Of a DNA stretch of 64,000 bases, positions 9,605 to 19,027 are shown piece by piece. Source of the stretch: Amedibacillus dolichus DSM 3991 (GTDB lineage Bacteria; Bacillota_I; Bacilli_A; Erysipelotrichales; Erysipelotrichaceae); the NCBI RefSeq assembly GCF_000154285.1, contig NZ_DS483475.1, positions 1-64,000 of the forward strand, in the 5' to 3' direction. A program made the translations under genes and the position numbers. How positions within the stretch are numbered: the stretch's first letter is position 1; each line of letters starts with the position of its first letter. A model generated the notes under the pieces. It saw only the letters and a program-made list of their open reading frames with translations. It made no database searches and was not told the origin of the DNA.

Positions 9605-12108
9605 AAAAAAAGGACGATATTTTCGAACATGATAATTCCACTATCATCGCAACGCCATTAGAAGAAATTATGGGTTCTCGTTTTGGCAGCTATTCAAAGT
9701 ACATTATTCAAGATCGAGCTTTGCCAGATGCACGAGATGGGTTAAAACCGGTGCAACGTCGTATTCTATATGCTATGTATGAAGATGGAAATTTATGGGA
9801 TAAGGCGTATCGCAAATCAGCAAAAACCGTTGGTTTGGTTATCGGTAATTATCACCCTCATGGAGACAGCAGCGTTTATGATGCGATGGTACGTATGTCG
9901 CAGGAATGGAAAATCCGACACCCGCAAATTGATATGCAGGGAAATAACGGTTCGATTGATGATGATCCGGCAGCGGCAATGCGTTACACCGAAGCAAGAC
10001 TTGGAAAGATCAGTGAGTATTTATTAAAAGATATTGAAAAGGATACCGTTACTTGGTCTTTGAATTTTGATGATACAGCGTATGAGCCAACTGTTTTGCC
10101 GGCAAGCTATCCAAACTTGCTTGTAAATGGAATTACCGGAATTGCTGCCGGATATGCGACCAATATTCCTCCGCATAATTTGAATGAGGCTATTCAAGCA
10201 ACTATTTATCGTATTCGAAATCCGAAATGCTCCTTAGAAGAATTGATGGAGTATATGCACGGACCGGATTTTCCAACCGGTGCGATCGTACAGGGGATTG
10301 ATGGTATTAAAGATGCTTTTCGAACCGGTAAGGGAAGAATCATGATTCGCAGCAAGGTTTCTATTGAACAAACCAAAACCATACAGCAGATCATCGTTCA
10401 TGAGATACCTTATGAAGTCGTGAAAAGTAATATGGTCAAAAAGATTGATGAGGTTCGTTTAAATAAAAAAATCGAAGGTATCTTAGATGTACGTGATGAA
10501 AGTGATCGCAATGGCTTAAGAGTTGTTATCGACATTAAAAAAGATGCCGATGCACAGCTGATTTTAAACTATTTGTATAAGAATACCGATTTACAGGTTT
10601 CTTATAATTATAATGTAGTTGCCATTGTGAATAAGCGTCCTGTACAGATGGGCTTAGTTGCCATGTTAGATGCGTTTATTGCTCATCGTGTGGAAGTGAT
10701 TGAAAAGCGCAGTCGCTATGATTTGGATAAAAAAGAAAAGCGTTGTCATATTTTGGAAGGCTTGATTCGAGCAATTTCCGTATTGGACGAAATCATTGCG
10801 CTCATTCGATCTTCAAAGGATAAGGCCGATTCCAAACGTAAAATCATCGAAGCCTTCTCGTTTAGTGAGGAGCAAGCGGAAGCAATCGTTACGATGCGTC
10901 TATATCGCTTATCCAGCACTGATATAACCTTGTTGCAGGAGGAAAGCGAACAGCTGCAAAAAGAAATTGCCCATCTGCATTGTATTCTCGATGATCCAAA
11001 GGTGCTTCGCAAGGTCATGATTCAAGAGCTGAAGGCAGTAAATACGGCTTTCCCGACACCGCGACTTACCAAGATCGAAGAAACGATCGAAGAAATTGTG
11101 ATTGATAAGCTTGCGATGATCAATGAGGAGCAAGTTATGTTTACGCTTTCTCGTGATGGTTATGCCAAGCGTGTTTCCTTGCGCAGCTACAATGCTTCCA
11201 GTGATTCCTTATGTGGCTTGAAGGAAGGCGATCGTCTGATTGGTTGTGGAGAGGTCAGTACCTTGGATAAGATTTTATTTTTCACAAATATGGGGACGTA
11301 TGGCTATGTGCCGGTGTATGAACTAGAAGAAGCAAAATGGAAAGATGTCGGAACGCACCTGAATGCCGGTATTCGCATGCGCGGAGAAGAAAAGATTACC
11401 GATGCCTTTGTTGTGAAAAGCTTTCAAAGCCAAGCATACGTCGTATCTGTTACACGCATGGGCTTGATAAAAAAATCCGCCTTAAGTGAATATGAGGTAT
11501 CACGTAATAATAAGACGATGAGCAACATGAAACTTTTAGATGGTGATGAAGTGATACGCAGCTTTATTGCTTATGACGGAGATGAAATTTTTATAGCTAG
11601 TGAAACGGGCTTTGCAGTGCGTTACCCATTGGATATGGTACCGCTGACCTCACCACGTAGTAAGGGCGTTAAAGCCATGAAATTAGTCGATGATGTGATT
11701 GGTGATGCCTGCATCTATCATCAAGATAACAAGCAGTTGGTTGTCTTTAGCAAGAACGGTGCAGTGAAGCGTATGAAGCTTTCTGAAATCGAGATTACCG
11801 GACGACCTGCGAAAGGAAATATGCTTTGTAAAAAGGTCAAATCTAAACCTTATAAGATTGCTCATTTACAGATGTATGATCTGAATGATGAAGTATATAT
11901 CATGGGCAAAGATATTTGCAGTGTTGTATCAAAGGATATTGCATTGATGAACAAGGAAGCGACATTCTCAGCTCCTCTTGTTCGTGATGAAGAATATTAC
12001 TTATTTACACCGACTCTGCATGTAGAAGAAATCGAATTGTTGAAAAAAGAAGAAGCAGATAAGGAAGCAGAAGCAGAGCATATCAAAGAATTTACTTTAT
12101 TTGAATAA
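9601..12108 (+). CDS. parC: DNA topoisomerase IV subunit A (ParC)
   Basis: ParC is the DNA-cleaving subunit of topoisomerase IV. The 835-residue protein has the winged-helix breakage-reunion domain with the active tyrosine at 129 (MRYTEARL). Then come a tower/coiled-coil region and a C-terminal beta-pinwheel of repeated GyrA-box-like units (about 500-800). The quinolone-resistance-determining region reads [12 protein letters not shown]. The serine at 90 and aspartate at 94 match the susceptible form in streptococcal ParC, so no target-site resistance is evident. The start overlaps the parE stop by four bases. The tail is rich in Glu and Lys. Confidence 0.95.
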   Translation: MKKKDDIFEHDNSTIIATPLEEIMGSRFGSYSKYIIQDRALPDARDGLKPVQRRILYAMYEDGNLWDKAYRKSAKTVGLVIGNYHPHGDSSVYDAMVRMSQEWKIRHPQIDMQGNNGSIDDDPAAAMRYTEARLGKISEYLLKDIEKDTVTWSLNFDDTAYEPTVLPASYPNLLVNGITGIAAGYATNIPPHNLNEAIQATIYRIRNPKCSLEELMEYMHGPDFPTGAIVQGIDGIKDAFRTGKGRIMIRSKVSIEQTKTIQQIIVHEIPYEVVKSNMVKKIDEVRLNKKIEGILDVRDESDRNGLRVVIDIKKDADAQLILNYLYKNTDLQVSYNYNVVAIVNKRPVQMGLVAMLDAFIAHRVEVIEKRSRYDLDKKEKRCHILEGLIRAISVLDEIIALIRSSKDKADSKRKIIEAFSFSEEQAEAIVTMRLYRLSSTDITLLQEESEQLQKEIAHLHCILDDPKVLRKVMIQELKAVNTAFPTPRLTKIEETIEEIVIDKLAMINEEQVMFTLSRDGYAKRVSLRSYNASSDSLCGLKEGDRLIGCGEVSTLDKILFFTNMGTYGYVPVYELEEAKWKDVGTHLNAGIRMRGEEKITDAFVVKSFQSQAYVVSVTRMGLIKKSALSEYEVSRNNKTMSNMKLLDGDEVIRSFIAYDGDEIFIASETGFAVRYPLDMVPLTSPRSKGVKAMKLVDDVIGDACIYHQDNKQLVVFSKNGAVKRMKLSEIEITGRPAKGNMLCKKVKSKPYKIAHLQMYDLNDEVYIMGKDICSVVSKDIALMNKEATFSAPLVRDEEYYLFTPTLHVEEIELLKKEEADKEAEAEHIKEFTLFE

Positions 12109-12114
12109 CCCAAT

Positions 12115-12144
12115 AACACGCTACTTAGAAAAGTGGCGTGTTTT
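12115..12144 (+). terminator. Terminator of parE-parC
   Basis: A 12-bp stem (arms 12115-12126 and 12131-12142, one G-T pair) with loop AGAA is followed by TTTT. Confidence 0.85.
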
Positions 12145-12209
12145 ATGAACACATAAACGATTGTTTTAATAGTCATATATATCGCTCATTCATTTCTAAT
12201 AATGCAAGC

Positions 12210-12223
12210 TTTCTTATAAGAAA
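12210..12223. repeat. 14-bp perfect palindrome in the parC-lipoprotein gap
   Basis: TTTCTTATAAGAAA reads the same on both strands. It lies in the 200-base gap between the parC terminator and the lipoprotein gene, upstream of two -10-like TATAAT boxes (about 12262-12275). It may be an operator. Nothing else was recognised in this gap. Confidence 0.35.
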
Positions 12224-12356
12224 CGCAATTGTGCGCTTAGAAGATAGTATCATTTTCAAGTTATAATTGTTATAATATAAATGAATAAAGAACGGTAGAA
12301 ATACGGTATATTTAGGATTGATGATGAAATAGGATTCAAGAAAGGAGCGAATGAAA

Positions 12357-13037
12357 ATGAAAAAAGCATTTGTTAGTGTAGTTGCTGTGTTTTGTTTGGT
12401 AGGTTGTAGTCAAGCCGCTGTCGATGATGAACAATTTTACGCTTATACAGATAAAATATCTTCCGAACAGATACAAAAGGTTGAGGTAAGTGCCGAGTTT
12501 GTTTATGAATATACTCCTGAATATATGCAAAGTATTTCGGATTCCAGAGTTATCGGAAGAATTGATACCATTCGTGATGCGGATATGAAATATAATGATG
12601 TTGTAGGTTATACGTATGGTCGATTAACAGTTTTACATGTACTGAGTGGTAACCTTTCTGTTGAGGAAGAAATCGAATATGCAAAGCCGGGTGGAGTAAT
12701 CGAATATAGTAAATGGAATGCTGCACAGCCGCAAGCAGATCAAGAGAAACGTGCGTATTTATTAGATAAAAACAATGAGCAAGCACCTGCCTATGTAGAT
12801 ATCTTGCTTGAAAATGATATTCATGTGGAAGCAGGAAAATCGTATTTAATATATTTGAAATTTAGTGATGATATGAATAGGTATGAAGTTATTGGACTTG
12901 GAAACGGCTTGCGAGAAGTTATAGGGTTAGATAGAAATACACAAGATATTTCAAGTCTAGAAAAGCTTAAAATAAAAAATAATACAACGAATATAAATGA
13001 GGATCTGGCTGCATATAGAAACGAGCATATAAAGTAG
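12357..13037 (+). CDS. Uncharacterised lipoprotein
   Basis: The 226-residue product starts with a lipoprotein signal peptide. A short basic start is followed by a hydrophobic stretch ending in the lipobox LVGC, so the mature protein should be lipid-anchored outside the membrane. No named domain was recognised. The mature part alternates charged and hydrophobic beta-like stretches, including the segment VIGRIDTIRDA and the ending NGLREV. Similar small Firmicute lipoproteins seem to exist, but no function is known to me. Two ATG codons lie close together; AAGGAG is 9 nt before the second (12357), which is chosen over 12351. It is monocistronic with a terminator shared with the convergent NUDIX gene. 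Confidence 0.7.
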   Translation: MKKAFVSVVAVFCLVGCSQAAVDDEQFYAYTDKISSEQIQKVEVSAEFVYEYTPEYMQSISDSRVIGRIDTIRDADMKYNDVVGYTYGRLTVLHVLSGNLSVEEEIEYAKPGGVIEYSKWNAAQPQADQEKRAYLLDKNNEQAPAYVDILLENDIHVEAGKSYLIYLKFSDDMNRYEVIGLGNGLREVIGLDRNTQDISSLEKLKIKNNTTNINEDLAAYRNEHIK

Positions 13038-13052
13038 GCAATTCTCAAAATA

Positions 13053-13094
13053 AAAAAGAGTCTAAAAGTGAAGTTCACTGTTTAGGCTCTTTTT
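13053..13094. terminator. Bidirectional terminator between the lipoprotein and NUDIX genes
   Basis: A long hairpin runs from AAAAAGAGTCTAAA to TTTAGGCTCTTTTT. A T-run on each strand suits both convergent genes. It overlaps the end of the NUDIX reading frame. Confidence 0.8.
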
Positions 13095-13629
13095 GACATA
13101 ACTCTGTTTCATGAAGTTTAGCAAATTGAATCGCAATGATCGTTTTGGCATCGGTGATTTCTGTTGTTTGAATCTTACTTAATGCTTCATCAAGTGTATA
13201 CCAAACAAGCTCAATACGTTCATCACAGTCCATTGCACGAGGCTGCTCTACTGGGATAAGCTCATTGGTATAATAAATATAAAGCTTTTCACTGCAAAAG
13301 CCGGGAGTGGAATATATTTCGCATAAGCGATGAAGCTGTTTGCATGTATAGCCGCTTTCTTCTTCCAATTCACGTAAGGCACTATCGTAGGGGTTTTCGC
13401 CCTTTTCAAGCTTACCGGCAGGAATTTCCAAGGTGGTTTGTGCGATGGCATAGCGATATTGCTTGACGAATAAAAGCTTGTTATCTGAAATGGCTAAGAC
13501 ACCGACGCCGCCATGATGATGTACGATGTCCCGTTGAACAACCATTTGATCGTCCAAGATGACTTGATCCTTGTTGACGCGAAAAATCTTTCCTTCGTAG
13601 ATGGTTTCACTTGTTAATTTGGTTTCCAT
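13075..13629 (-). CDS. nudF: NUDIX hydrolase, ADP-ribose pyrophosphatase type
   Basis: This is a 184-residue NUDIX hydrolase. The Nudix box is complete: it starts at GKLEKGE and ends with REL-x-EE-x-GY, giving the Mg2+-binding glutamates. The upstream VKQYRYA and the downstream PGFCSEKLYIYY are typical of ADP-ribose pyrophosphatases, which split ADP-ribose into AMP and ribose-5-phosphate. In Bacillus nudF lies close to spoIIM and the spoVA region, and here it is directly divergent from spoVAC. An in-frame GTG at 13638 exists, but GAGG is 8 nt before the ATG at 13629, which is preferred. A -10 box (TATAAT, 13649-13654 on the minus strand) lies upstream. Confidence 0.88.
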   Translation of the reverse strand: METKLTSETIYEGKIFRVNKDQVILDDQMVVQRDIVHHHGGVGVLAISDNKLLFVKQYRYAIAQTTLEIPAGKLEKGENPYDSALRELEEESGYTCKQLHRLCEIYSTPGFCSEKLYIYYTNELIPVEQPRAMDCDERIELVWYTLDEALSKIQTTEITDAKTIIAIQFAKLHETELCQKEPKQ

Positions 13630-13695
13630 ATCCTTCACCTCTAACTCTATTATACATGGCTTTTGTTTGTATGAGTATGAAAATAAAAGATTTCC

Positions 13696-13724
13696 TCATA
13701 AGCATGGAGGGCTTGTGCATACTA
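13696..13724 (+). promoter_or_regulatory. Sigma-G-like promoter candidate before spoVAC
   Basis: TCATA and CATACTA are separated by 17 nt. The -10 matches the sigma-G consensus CATnnTA; the -35 differs from G-h-A-T-r at one base. In Bacillus spoVA is sigma-G dependent. Against it, the implied transcript start falls almost on the ribosome binding site. Confidence 0.35.
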
Positions 13725-13742
13725 CAAGCAAGGAGTGATATT

Positions 13743-14183
13743 ATGGACATACGAATGTTAAAGGAAACAAGCAAACGACATGTACCGCAATCGAAGAAGT
13801 TTCGCAATGTGGCAATGGCGTTTTTGAGTGGTGGTGGTATGGGAATTTTGGCACAGGGCTTATTTGAGCTGTATATGCGGATTTTTGAAATGGAAAAAGA
13901 TATGGCAATTTCAATTTCCGTTGTCAGTATCGTTGTTTTGAGTGCGGTTTTGACCGGTCTTGGTGTTTTCGACAAGCTTGCACAGTATTGTGGGGCAGGC
14001 TTGTTTGTGCCGATTTCCGGTTTTGCGAATGCTCTAACCTCATGCGCTATGGAGGGAAAAAGCGAGGGCTTGATTTTCGGTATCGGCAGCAATATGTTTA
14101 AACTTGCCGGCTCAGTGCTTACTTATGGAATCTGTGCGGCGGTTTTATTCGGGATGTTACGCTATTTGGTAATGGGAGGGTAG
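13743..14183 (+). CDS. spoVAC: Stage V sporulation protein AC
   Basis: SpoVAC is an integral membrane protein of the forespore inner membrane, part of the channel that moves Ca-dipicolinic acid into the spore and out at germination. The 146-residue product has the conserved N-terminal PQSKKFRNVAMAFLSGGGMG, the segment LTGLGVFDKLAQYCGAG and the C-terminal GIGSNMFKLAGSVL of the family. The frame is open far upstream, but the ATG at 13743, 7 nt after AAGGAG, gives the usual family length. It is first in the operon spoVAC-D-E-F. No spoVAA or spoVAB is present nearby. Confidence 0.95.
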   Translation: MDIRMLKETSKRHVPQSKKFRNVAMAFLSGGGMGILAQGLFELYMRIFEMEKDMAISISVVSIVVLSAVLTGLGVFDKLAQYCGAGLFVPISGFANALTSCAMEGKSEGLIFGIGSNMFKLAGSVLTYGICAAVLFGMLRYLVMGG

Positions 14184-14186
14184 CCT

Positions 14187-15176
14187 ATGACAACGATTCA
14201 TTTTCATAATGTGTATGTAGCCTCACGAGGAACAAGTGTCGGCTTGTTGGAAAAGCAGGGGCCATTGGGGAATCGCTTTGATTACACCCATGAGGATAAC
14301 ACCTGTCAGCAGGATAGCTTTGAAAAAGCAGAACGCTATATGTTGCAGGAGGCGGTCGATGCGACGATACGAAAATCGGATTATTCTATTAAGGATATCG
14401 AAGTCATGATTGGCGGCGATTTGATCAATCAGCTGACAAGCTCACATTATTTTGCAAAAGAGTTTCCTATATCCTTTTTAGGTATGTATGCAGCATGTGC
14501 AAGCTCAAGTTTGGTCATCGGACAGGCGGCGCTATGGGTAGAGCATCAACTGGCAAAAACCGCTTTGGCATTTACCAGCTCTCATGTAGCAACAGCAGAG
14601 CGACAATTTCGCTTTCCTAATGAATATGGAATTCAGAAAAAAGAAACAACCACTTGTACGGTTACAGGTGCGGGAGCAGTGCTGTTATCACGTAAAAAAA
14701 GTAAACTTAAGGTAGCTTCCTTTACGGTTGGTAAGGTGGTGGATTGGCAATATAATGATGCCAATGATATGGGAGTCGCCATGGCTCCGGCTGCTTATGA
14801 TACCTTAACCACTTATTTTAAAGATACAAATCAAAGTTTTCAAGATTTCGATTTGATTGTAACCGGCGATCTTTCCAAGCTGGGATTCGCTTTTTTGCGG
14901 GATTTGCTGTTACAAAACGGCTATTGCTGTGAGGAAAAGCTGCAGGATTGCGGATTGATGATTTATGACATTGTTAAGCAAAATGTATTTTGTGGCGGAA
15001 GTGGGTGTGCTTGCAGTATGTGCGTATCTATGACCAAGCTTTTGGATTTGTTGGAACAGCAGGAAGCAAGACGAATCATGGTACTTGCAACCGGTGCTTT
15101 GCTGTCGCCAATAGCCATTCAACAAAAAGAGAGTATCCCTTGTATCGCTCATGCGATCGTATATGAAAGGAGCTGA
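14187..15176 (+). CDS. spoVAD: Stage V sporulation protein AD
   Basis: The 329-residue protein has the thiolase-like fold known for SpoVAD, which binds dipicolinic acid and works with SpoVAC and SpoVAE in its transport. Family landmarks include VYVASRGTSVGLLEKQGPLG near the start, MYAACASSSLVIGQA around residue 100 and CGGSGCACS near the C-terminus. It starts 3 nt after the spoVAC stop with GGAGGG just before. Confidence 0.94.
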   Translation: MTTIHFHNVYVASRGTSVGLLEKQGPLGNRFDYTHEDNTCQQDSFEKAERYMLQEAVDATIRKSDYSIKDIEVMIGGDLINQLTSSHYFAKEFPISFLGMYAACASSSLVIGQAALWVEHQLAKTALAFTSSHVATAERQFRFPNEYGIQKKETTTCTVTGAGAVLLSRKKSKLKVASFTVGKVVDWQYNDANDMGVAMAPAAYDTLTTYFKDTNQSFQDFDLIVTGDLSKLGFAFLRDLLLQNGYCCEEKLQDCGLMIYDIVKQNVFCGGSGCACSMCVSMTKLLDLLEQQEARRIMVLATGALLSPIAIQQKESIPCIAHAIVYERS

Positions 15177-15180
15177 AACA

Positions 15181-15531
15181 ATGATATTTTTTAAAGCCTT
15201 TTTGGTTTGCGGAAGTATTTGTGCTATCGGTCAGCTGATTTATGATAATACGAAGTGGACAGCCGGTCATATTACCTCTTTGTTTGTTGTAATCGGTGCT
15301 GCATTGGATAGCTTCGGTCTATATGATAAACTTATTGAATTTGCGCAAATGGGGGCAAGTATCCCCATAACCAGTTTCGGACACTCACTTATTCATGGGG
15401 CATTGGCAAAGGCGGAAAGCGATGGCATCATCGGAATTTTACTTGGTATCTTTGATTTGACAGCTGCCGGTATTACCAGTGCGATTTTATTTGCTTTCCT
15501 GACTGCTCTTGTGTGTAAGCCGAAATCATGA
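15181..15531 (+). CDS. spoVAE: Stage V sporulation protein AE
   Basis: The 116-residue membrane protein belongs to the SpoVAC/SpoVAEb family, with four predicted helices and the family segment AALDSFGLYDKLIEFAQMGA. It is a partner of SpoVAC and SpoVAD in dipicolinic acid movement. A longer frame opens at 15151 inside spoVAD, but AAAGGAG precedes the ATG at 15181. It overlaps spoVAF by ATGA. Confidence 0.92.
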   Translation: MIFFKAFLVCGSICAIGQLIYDNTKWTAGHITSLFVVIGAALDSFGLYDKLIEFAQMGASIPITSFGHSLIHGALAKAESDGIIGILLGIFDLTAAGITSAILFAFLTALVCKPKS

Positions 15532-16886
15532 AGGCATCTATGGATCGGCGCTGTCAGGAAATGAAAGCACAACTAGCTTCTTCCTTTGATGTTGTATATC
15601 GCAGCATTACCATTGAGGGGAAACATGCCTATTTGATCTTTTTGTCCTCTTTAAGCGATCCAAGTCTATTATCCGATTTGGTTGAGGGTTTTGTGATTAC
15701 TGCTTCCAACGGTTTAGCGATTACCTTTTATCCAGGAGCGGTTACAACGGTATATGATCGGCAGGAAGCACTTGTGAATATGCTTAGTGGGCAATGTTTG
15801 GTTTTGTTGGAGGAGAGCGAGGCGTATTATTGCATTGAAACAAGAAGCTATCCTTCCAGGCAAAATGGCGAACCAAGTGTAGAAAAAAGTGTACGTGGTG
15901 CTCATGATGGCTTTGTTGAAAATATTATTTTCAATGTTGGACTTATTCGCAGGCGAATTCGTGATCCGCAATTATGTGTTAAAATCGCAAAAAAGGGAAG
16001 TAAGACAAAGACGGACATAGCCTATTTGTATTTAGAGAAGCTGGTCGACGTTGATGTGCTAGAAGATTTTGAGCATCGTTTACGAGATATGCAGGAATGT
16101 GAAATCATCAATGAACGCAATCTGTGTGAGGCTTTGTATGGGAAAACGTGGAATCCCTATCCACATGTTCGATACAGTGAGCGTCCGGATATTTGTGCAA
16201 TCCATCTTTTACAGGGCTATGTTATTGTGCTATGTGATAATTCACCAAGTGCCATGATCTTACCTACAACCTTTTTTGAACAGACCAAGCAAATGGAGGA
16301 ATATACACAAACTACGCTTGTAGCATTATTTACACGTATGCTTCGTTTGATTGGCATTGCCTTTTCTTTGTATCTGTTACCACTGTGGATTGCACTGGTT
16401 GTCGATCAAAATCCAACGATGTTACAGCTGCCGATGCATGATATTCGCCTATACGAATTTGGCTTTCAGATCATATTTGCCGATGTTGTTGTAGAATGGC
16501 TGCGGCAGTCCTTGATTCACACACCGACGGTATTATCGGGGATCATGAGCTTTGTTGCTGTATTTGTATTAGGGGATATGGCAGTAGAACTTGGTGCCTA
16601 TACGAAGGAAATTTTGATTATGATCGCACTATGTAATATCGGAAATCTGCTTACTCCTTCCTATGAGCTTTCGTTGGCAAACAAACTGTTTCGTATCTTG
16701 ATAGGACTTTGTGCATTGTACTTTGGAACAAGTGGTTTTTGCTTTGCGGTCTTGGTTCATATTTCTATATTGCTATCAACCAAAACGATTAAGTATCCGT
16801 ACCTATATCCGTTTATCCCGTTTTCATGGAAGGAGTTTAAACGAATATGGTTAGGCGATCCTATCCGTATTCATAAAAAATCATGA
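15528..16886 (+). CDS. spoVAF: Stage V sporulation protein AF (GerA family)
   Basis: The 452-residue protein has the layout of spore germinant receptor A subunits. A cytoplasmic N-terminal domain (about 1-240) contains DPSLLSDLVEGF and the run VRGAHDGFVENI that marks GerAA/SpoVAF proteins. A C-terminal membrane domain follows. It modulates germination through the SpoVA channel or germinant receptors. It is somewhat shorter than Bacillus SpoVAF (about 490), mainly in the tail. It is last in the spoVA operon. Confidence 0.9.
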   Translation: MKASMDRRCQEMKAQLASSFDVVYRSITIEGKHAYLIFLSSLSDPSLLSDLVEGFVITASNGLAITFYPGAVTTVYDRQEALVNMLSGQCLVLLEESEAYYCIETRSYPSRQNGEPSVEKSVRGAHDGFVENIIFNVGLIRRRIRDPQLCVKIAKKGSKTKTDIAYLYLEKLVDVDVLEDFEHRLRDMQECEIINERNLCEALYGKTWNPYPHVRYSERPDICAIHLLQGYVIVLCDNSPSAMILPTTFFEQTKQMEEYTQTTLVALFTRMLRLIGIAFSLYLLPLWIALVVDQNPTMLQLPMHDIRLYEFGFQIIFADVVVEWLRQSLIHTPTVLSGIMSFVAVFVLGDMAVELGAYTKEILIMIALCNIGNLLTPSYELSLANKLFRILIGLCALYFGTSGFCFAVLVHISILLSTKTIKYPYLYPFIPFSWKEFKRIWLGDPIRIHKKS

Positions 16887-16909
16887 TATATGAAAAGAGG
16901 TAATGCAGC

Positions 16910-17353
16910 ATGGATATAGAAATGAAAAAATGTCAGATTGAAGATGAACAAGTGGTGTATGAGTTGGTAAGTGAACTACAACAAGAGCTGCTTGCCAGAG
17001 CCTATTTTCATAAGGTTTGGCTTGTTAATAGGCAAGGTGTAGATAAGCAGTGCTATCTTGTATATTACCGAGGCGTTCCCTGTGCTTTCGCAAGTCTTTC
17101 TATTCGCTATCCATTGCATCACAGCTTTCCGGTTGCGGAAATCGAGGAGTTTATTGTAAAAGAGGAATTTCGTCATCAGGGAATCGGCAGCTATATGTTT
17201 TCTCAGCTTATAAGTATTGCCCAAGCTTGCAAAGCACAGCTATTGGAGCTTTCAAGCAAAGATACGCGTACACAAGCACATGTTTTTTATCGTAAGCATG
17301 AAATGACGATGCGACATTATAAGTTTACGTTGGATATTGGAAAAAAGACGTAG
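16910..17353 (+). CDS. GNAT family N-acetyltransferase
   Basis: This is a 147-residue GNAT acetyltransferase. The acetyl-CoA binding motif A is clear (RHQGIGSYMF, matching R/Q-x-x-G-x-G/A), preceded by the beta4 strand EIEEFIVKEEF. The substrate is unknown. It lies 23 nt after spoVAF with its own AGAGGT ribosome binding site and may be cotranscribed with the spoVA genes, since the first good terminator comes after it. Confidence 0.82.
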   Translation: MDIEMKKCQIEDEQVVYELVSELQQELLARAYFHKVWLVNRQGVDKQCYLVYYRGVPCAFASLSIRYPLHHSFPVAEIEEFIVKEEFRHQGIGSYMFSQLISIAQACKAQLLELSSKDTRTQAHVFYRKHEMTMRHYKFTLDIGKKT

Positions 17354-17421
17354 TGGACTTATGAAAGCATTGCTTAGCAAAAGAAATCGTGCAGTGCAGA
17401 AAATGATATAATGTGAATGAA

Positions 17422-17467
17422 GGGAGTCCTTTTCGATTGAACTTGTAATAAGAAGGGCTCTTTTTTT
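17422..17467 (+). terminator. Terminator after the acetyltransferase gene
   Basis: GAGTCCTTTT pairs with AGAAGGGCTC around a loop of about 17 nt, followed by seven Ts. Confidence 0.75.
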
Positions 17468-17583
17468 GATGAAAATAGATTTTCAGTTTGAAATGTAACA
17501 AAGAGTGCCTTGATTTTGTAGAGTTTTTACATAATTTTGGCTATTTATCTAGATTGTATAGTGTAAGCAAGTGGATTTTTTGT

Positions 17584-17589
17584 TATAAT
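17584..17589 (+). promoter_or_regulatory. -10 element of the scpAB promoter
   Basis: A perfect TATAAT lies 28 nt upstream of the chosen TTG start of scpA. The -35 is weak (GTGTAA at about 17561). Confidence 0.5.
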
Positions 17590-17616
17590 GATAAGCGAAT
17601 ATTTGAGGTGAGGAAG

Positions 17617-18354
17617 TTGGCATTTACGGTAACAATTGATCAATTCGAAGGTCCTTTGGATTTAATGCTGCATTTAATCAAGGATAATAAATTGGATTTA
17701 TTTGATTTGGATATGAATATACTAACCGATCAGTATTTGCAATATCTGAATGCCATGGAATCGCTGCATTTGGAGGTTGCCAGTGAATATTTAAGTGAGC
17801 TTGCCGGTCTGTTGGAATATAAAAGCAAGAAACTTTTACCGCGTGAGAAGGTAGTCATCACAGAGGAATTTGAAGAGGATCAGCGAGAACGCCTAGTGAA
17901 GCGTTTGTTGGAGTATCAGCGCTTTAAAGAAATCAGTGCTGCTTTTGATGAAGCACAAAAAAAACGTGCCTTGTGTTTGGAAAAGCCAATCAGTGAGATT
18001 ACGCAAGCATGGAGACAAACGACCATAGAAACCGAATTAAAGGGAAGTCCCTATGATTTGTTTAAGGCGATGCATAAGGTTTTGCGGCGTGTTGCTTTGA
18101 CGCACCCTTATGAAACCAAGATGACAGTAAAGGAACTTTCCCTAGATGAACGAGTTTTACAAATAAAGCAACGTTTAAATCATTGGGTTGGAAAAATGAG
18201 TTTTGTGGAATTATGTGATGATTGTATAGATTTGCACATGGTGATCGTTACCTTTCTTTCACTGCTTGATTTGATTAAGCATCGGGAAATTACGTATCAT
18301 ATAGATGAAGAAGAAATGATTTGGATTATAAAAGGGAGTGAGGAATATGCCTAG
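17617..18354 (+). CDS. scpA: Segregation and condensation protein A
   Basis: ScpA is the kleisin subunit of the bacterial SMC condensin, which compacts and separates chromosomes. The product is 245 residues long if started at TTG 17617, where GAGG lies 8 nt upstream. It then begins just before the universally conserved TIDQFEGPLDLMLHLI. The frame is open further upstream, but that part precedes the promoter and is not family-like. It has an N-terminal SMC-neck binding helix pair, a linker and a C-terminal winged helix. It overlaps scpB by 8 nt. Confidence 0.93.
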   Translation: MAFTVTIDQFEGPLDLMLHLIKDNKLDLFDLDMNILTDQYLQYLNAMESLHLEVASEYLSELAGLLEYKSKKLLPREKVVITEEFEEDQRERLVKRLLEYQRFKEISAAFDEAQKKRALCLEKPISEITQAWRQTTIETELKGSPYDLFKAMHKVLRRVALTHPYETKMTVKELSLDERVLQIKQRLNHWVGKMSFVELCDDCIDLHMVIVTFLSLLDLIKHREITYHIDEEEMIWIIKGSEEYA

Positions 18355-18928
18355 CCTGCATGCGATTTTAGAAGGATTGTTATATTTAAGCGGTGATGAA
18401 GGATTAAGCATAAAACAGTTATTGAGCTGCTTTGAAACAGAAGCTGTCAATGAGGAAGAACTGTTGAAAGCTTTAGATGCTATGATGGAGGAATATTTGC
18501 AAGCGGATCACGGAATCGAACTTGTTTGTTATGGCGGAAACTATAAATTTGTATCTAAGGAAATGCTGCACCCGTATGCCGAAAAGTTATTTGCCGCTAC
18601 TAAGATGGCCACCTTATCCAACGCCGCCTTGGAAACCCTTGCAATCATCGCATATAAGCAGCCGATCACACGTGTGGAAATCGAAGAAATCCGCGGAGTC
18701 GGCTGTGATATGATGATTCGTAAGCTATTGGCAAGAAGTTTGATTAAGGAATGTGGAAGAAGCGATGCACCTGGGCGTCCCTTTCTTTATGAAGTTACGA
18801 AAGAGTTTATGGATACCTTTCAGCTGGAAAGCTTAAAGGAACTACCGGATTTGCCGGACTTTAAGGAACAGGTTGATGAAGAATTGTTTGATGAGGAAAT
18901 CATCAACAGCGAAACCGATACAAAATAA
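18347..18928 (+). CDS. scpB: Segregation and condensation protein B
   Basis: ScpB is the dimeric winged-helix partner that binds the ScpA linker in SMC condensin. The 193-residue product has two winged-helix domains, with the conserved LSNAALETLAIIAYKQPITRV in the second and an acidic tail. A GTG at 18338 is in frame, but GGGAG sits 8 nt before the ATG at 18347. Confidence 0.93.
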   Translation: MPSLHAILEGLLYLSGDEGLSIKQLLSCFETEAVNEEELLKALDAMMEEYLQADHGIELVCYGGNYKFVSKEMLHPYAEKLFAATKMATLSNAALETLAIIAYKQPITRVEIEEIRGVGCDMMIRKLLARSLIKECGRSDAPGRPFLYEVTKEFMDTFQLESLKELPDLPDFKEQVDEELFDEEIINSETDTK

Positions 18929-18938
18929 TATTTATCGT

Positions 18939-18968
18939 AAAGCAGCTATCGAGTTGCTTTTTCTTTTT
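18939..18968 (+). terminator. Terminator of scpAB
   Basis: AAAGCAGCT pairs with AGTTGCTTT (one wobble) around loop ATCG, followed by TTCTTTTT. Confidence 0.8.
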
Positions 18969-18983
18969 GACAAATACCTACTT

Positions 18984-19011
18984 TCATATTTACGGCTTTG
19001 CGGCATATACT
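18984..19011 (+). promoter_or_regulatory. Sigma-E-like promoter for dacB-spmA-spmB
   Basis: TCATATT fits the sigma-E -35 consensus (k-m-ATATT) exactly. After 13 nt CATATACT matches the -10 consensus at seven of eight positions. The Bacillus dacB-spmA-spmB operon is sigma-E dependent, so context and sequence agree. The implied transcript start (about 19018) leaves a very short leader. Confidence 0.65.
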
Positions 19012-19027
19012 TCATTAGGTGATGGAA

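Noticed and set aside
9841-9990. Quinolone resistance mutation in ParC
   Set aside because: The determining positions are Ser90 and Asp94, the susceptible-type residues.
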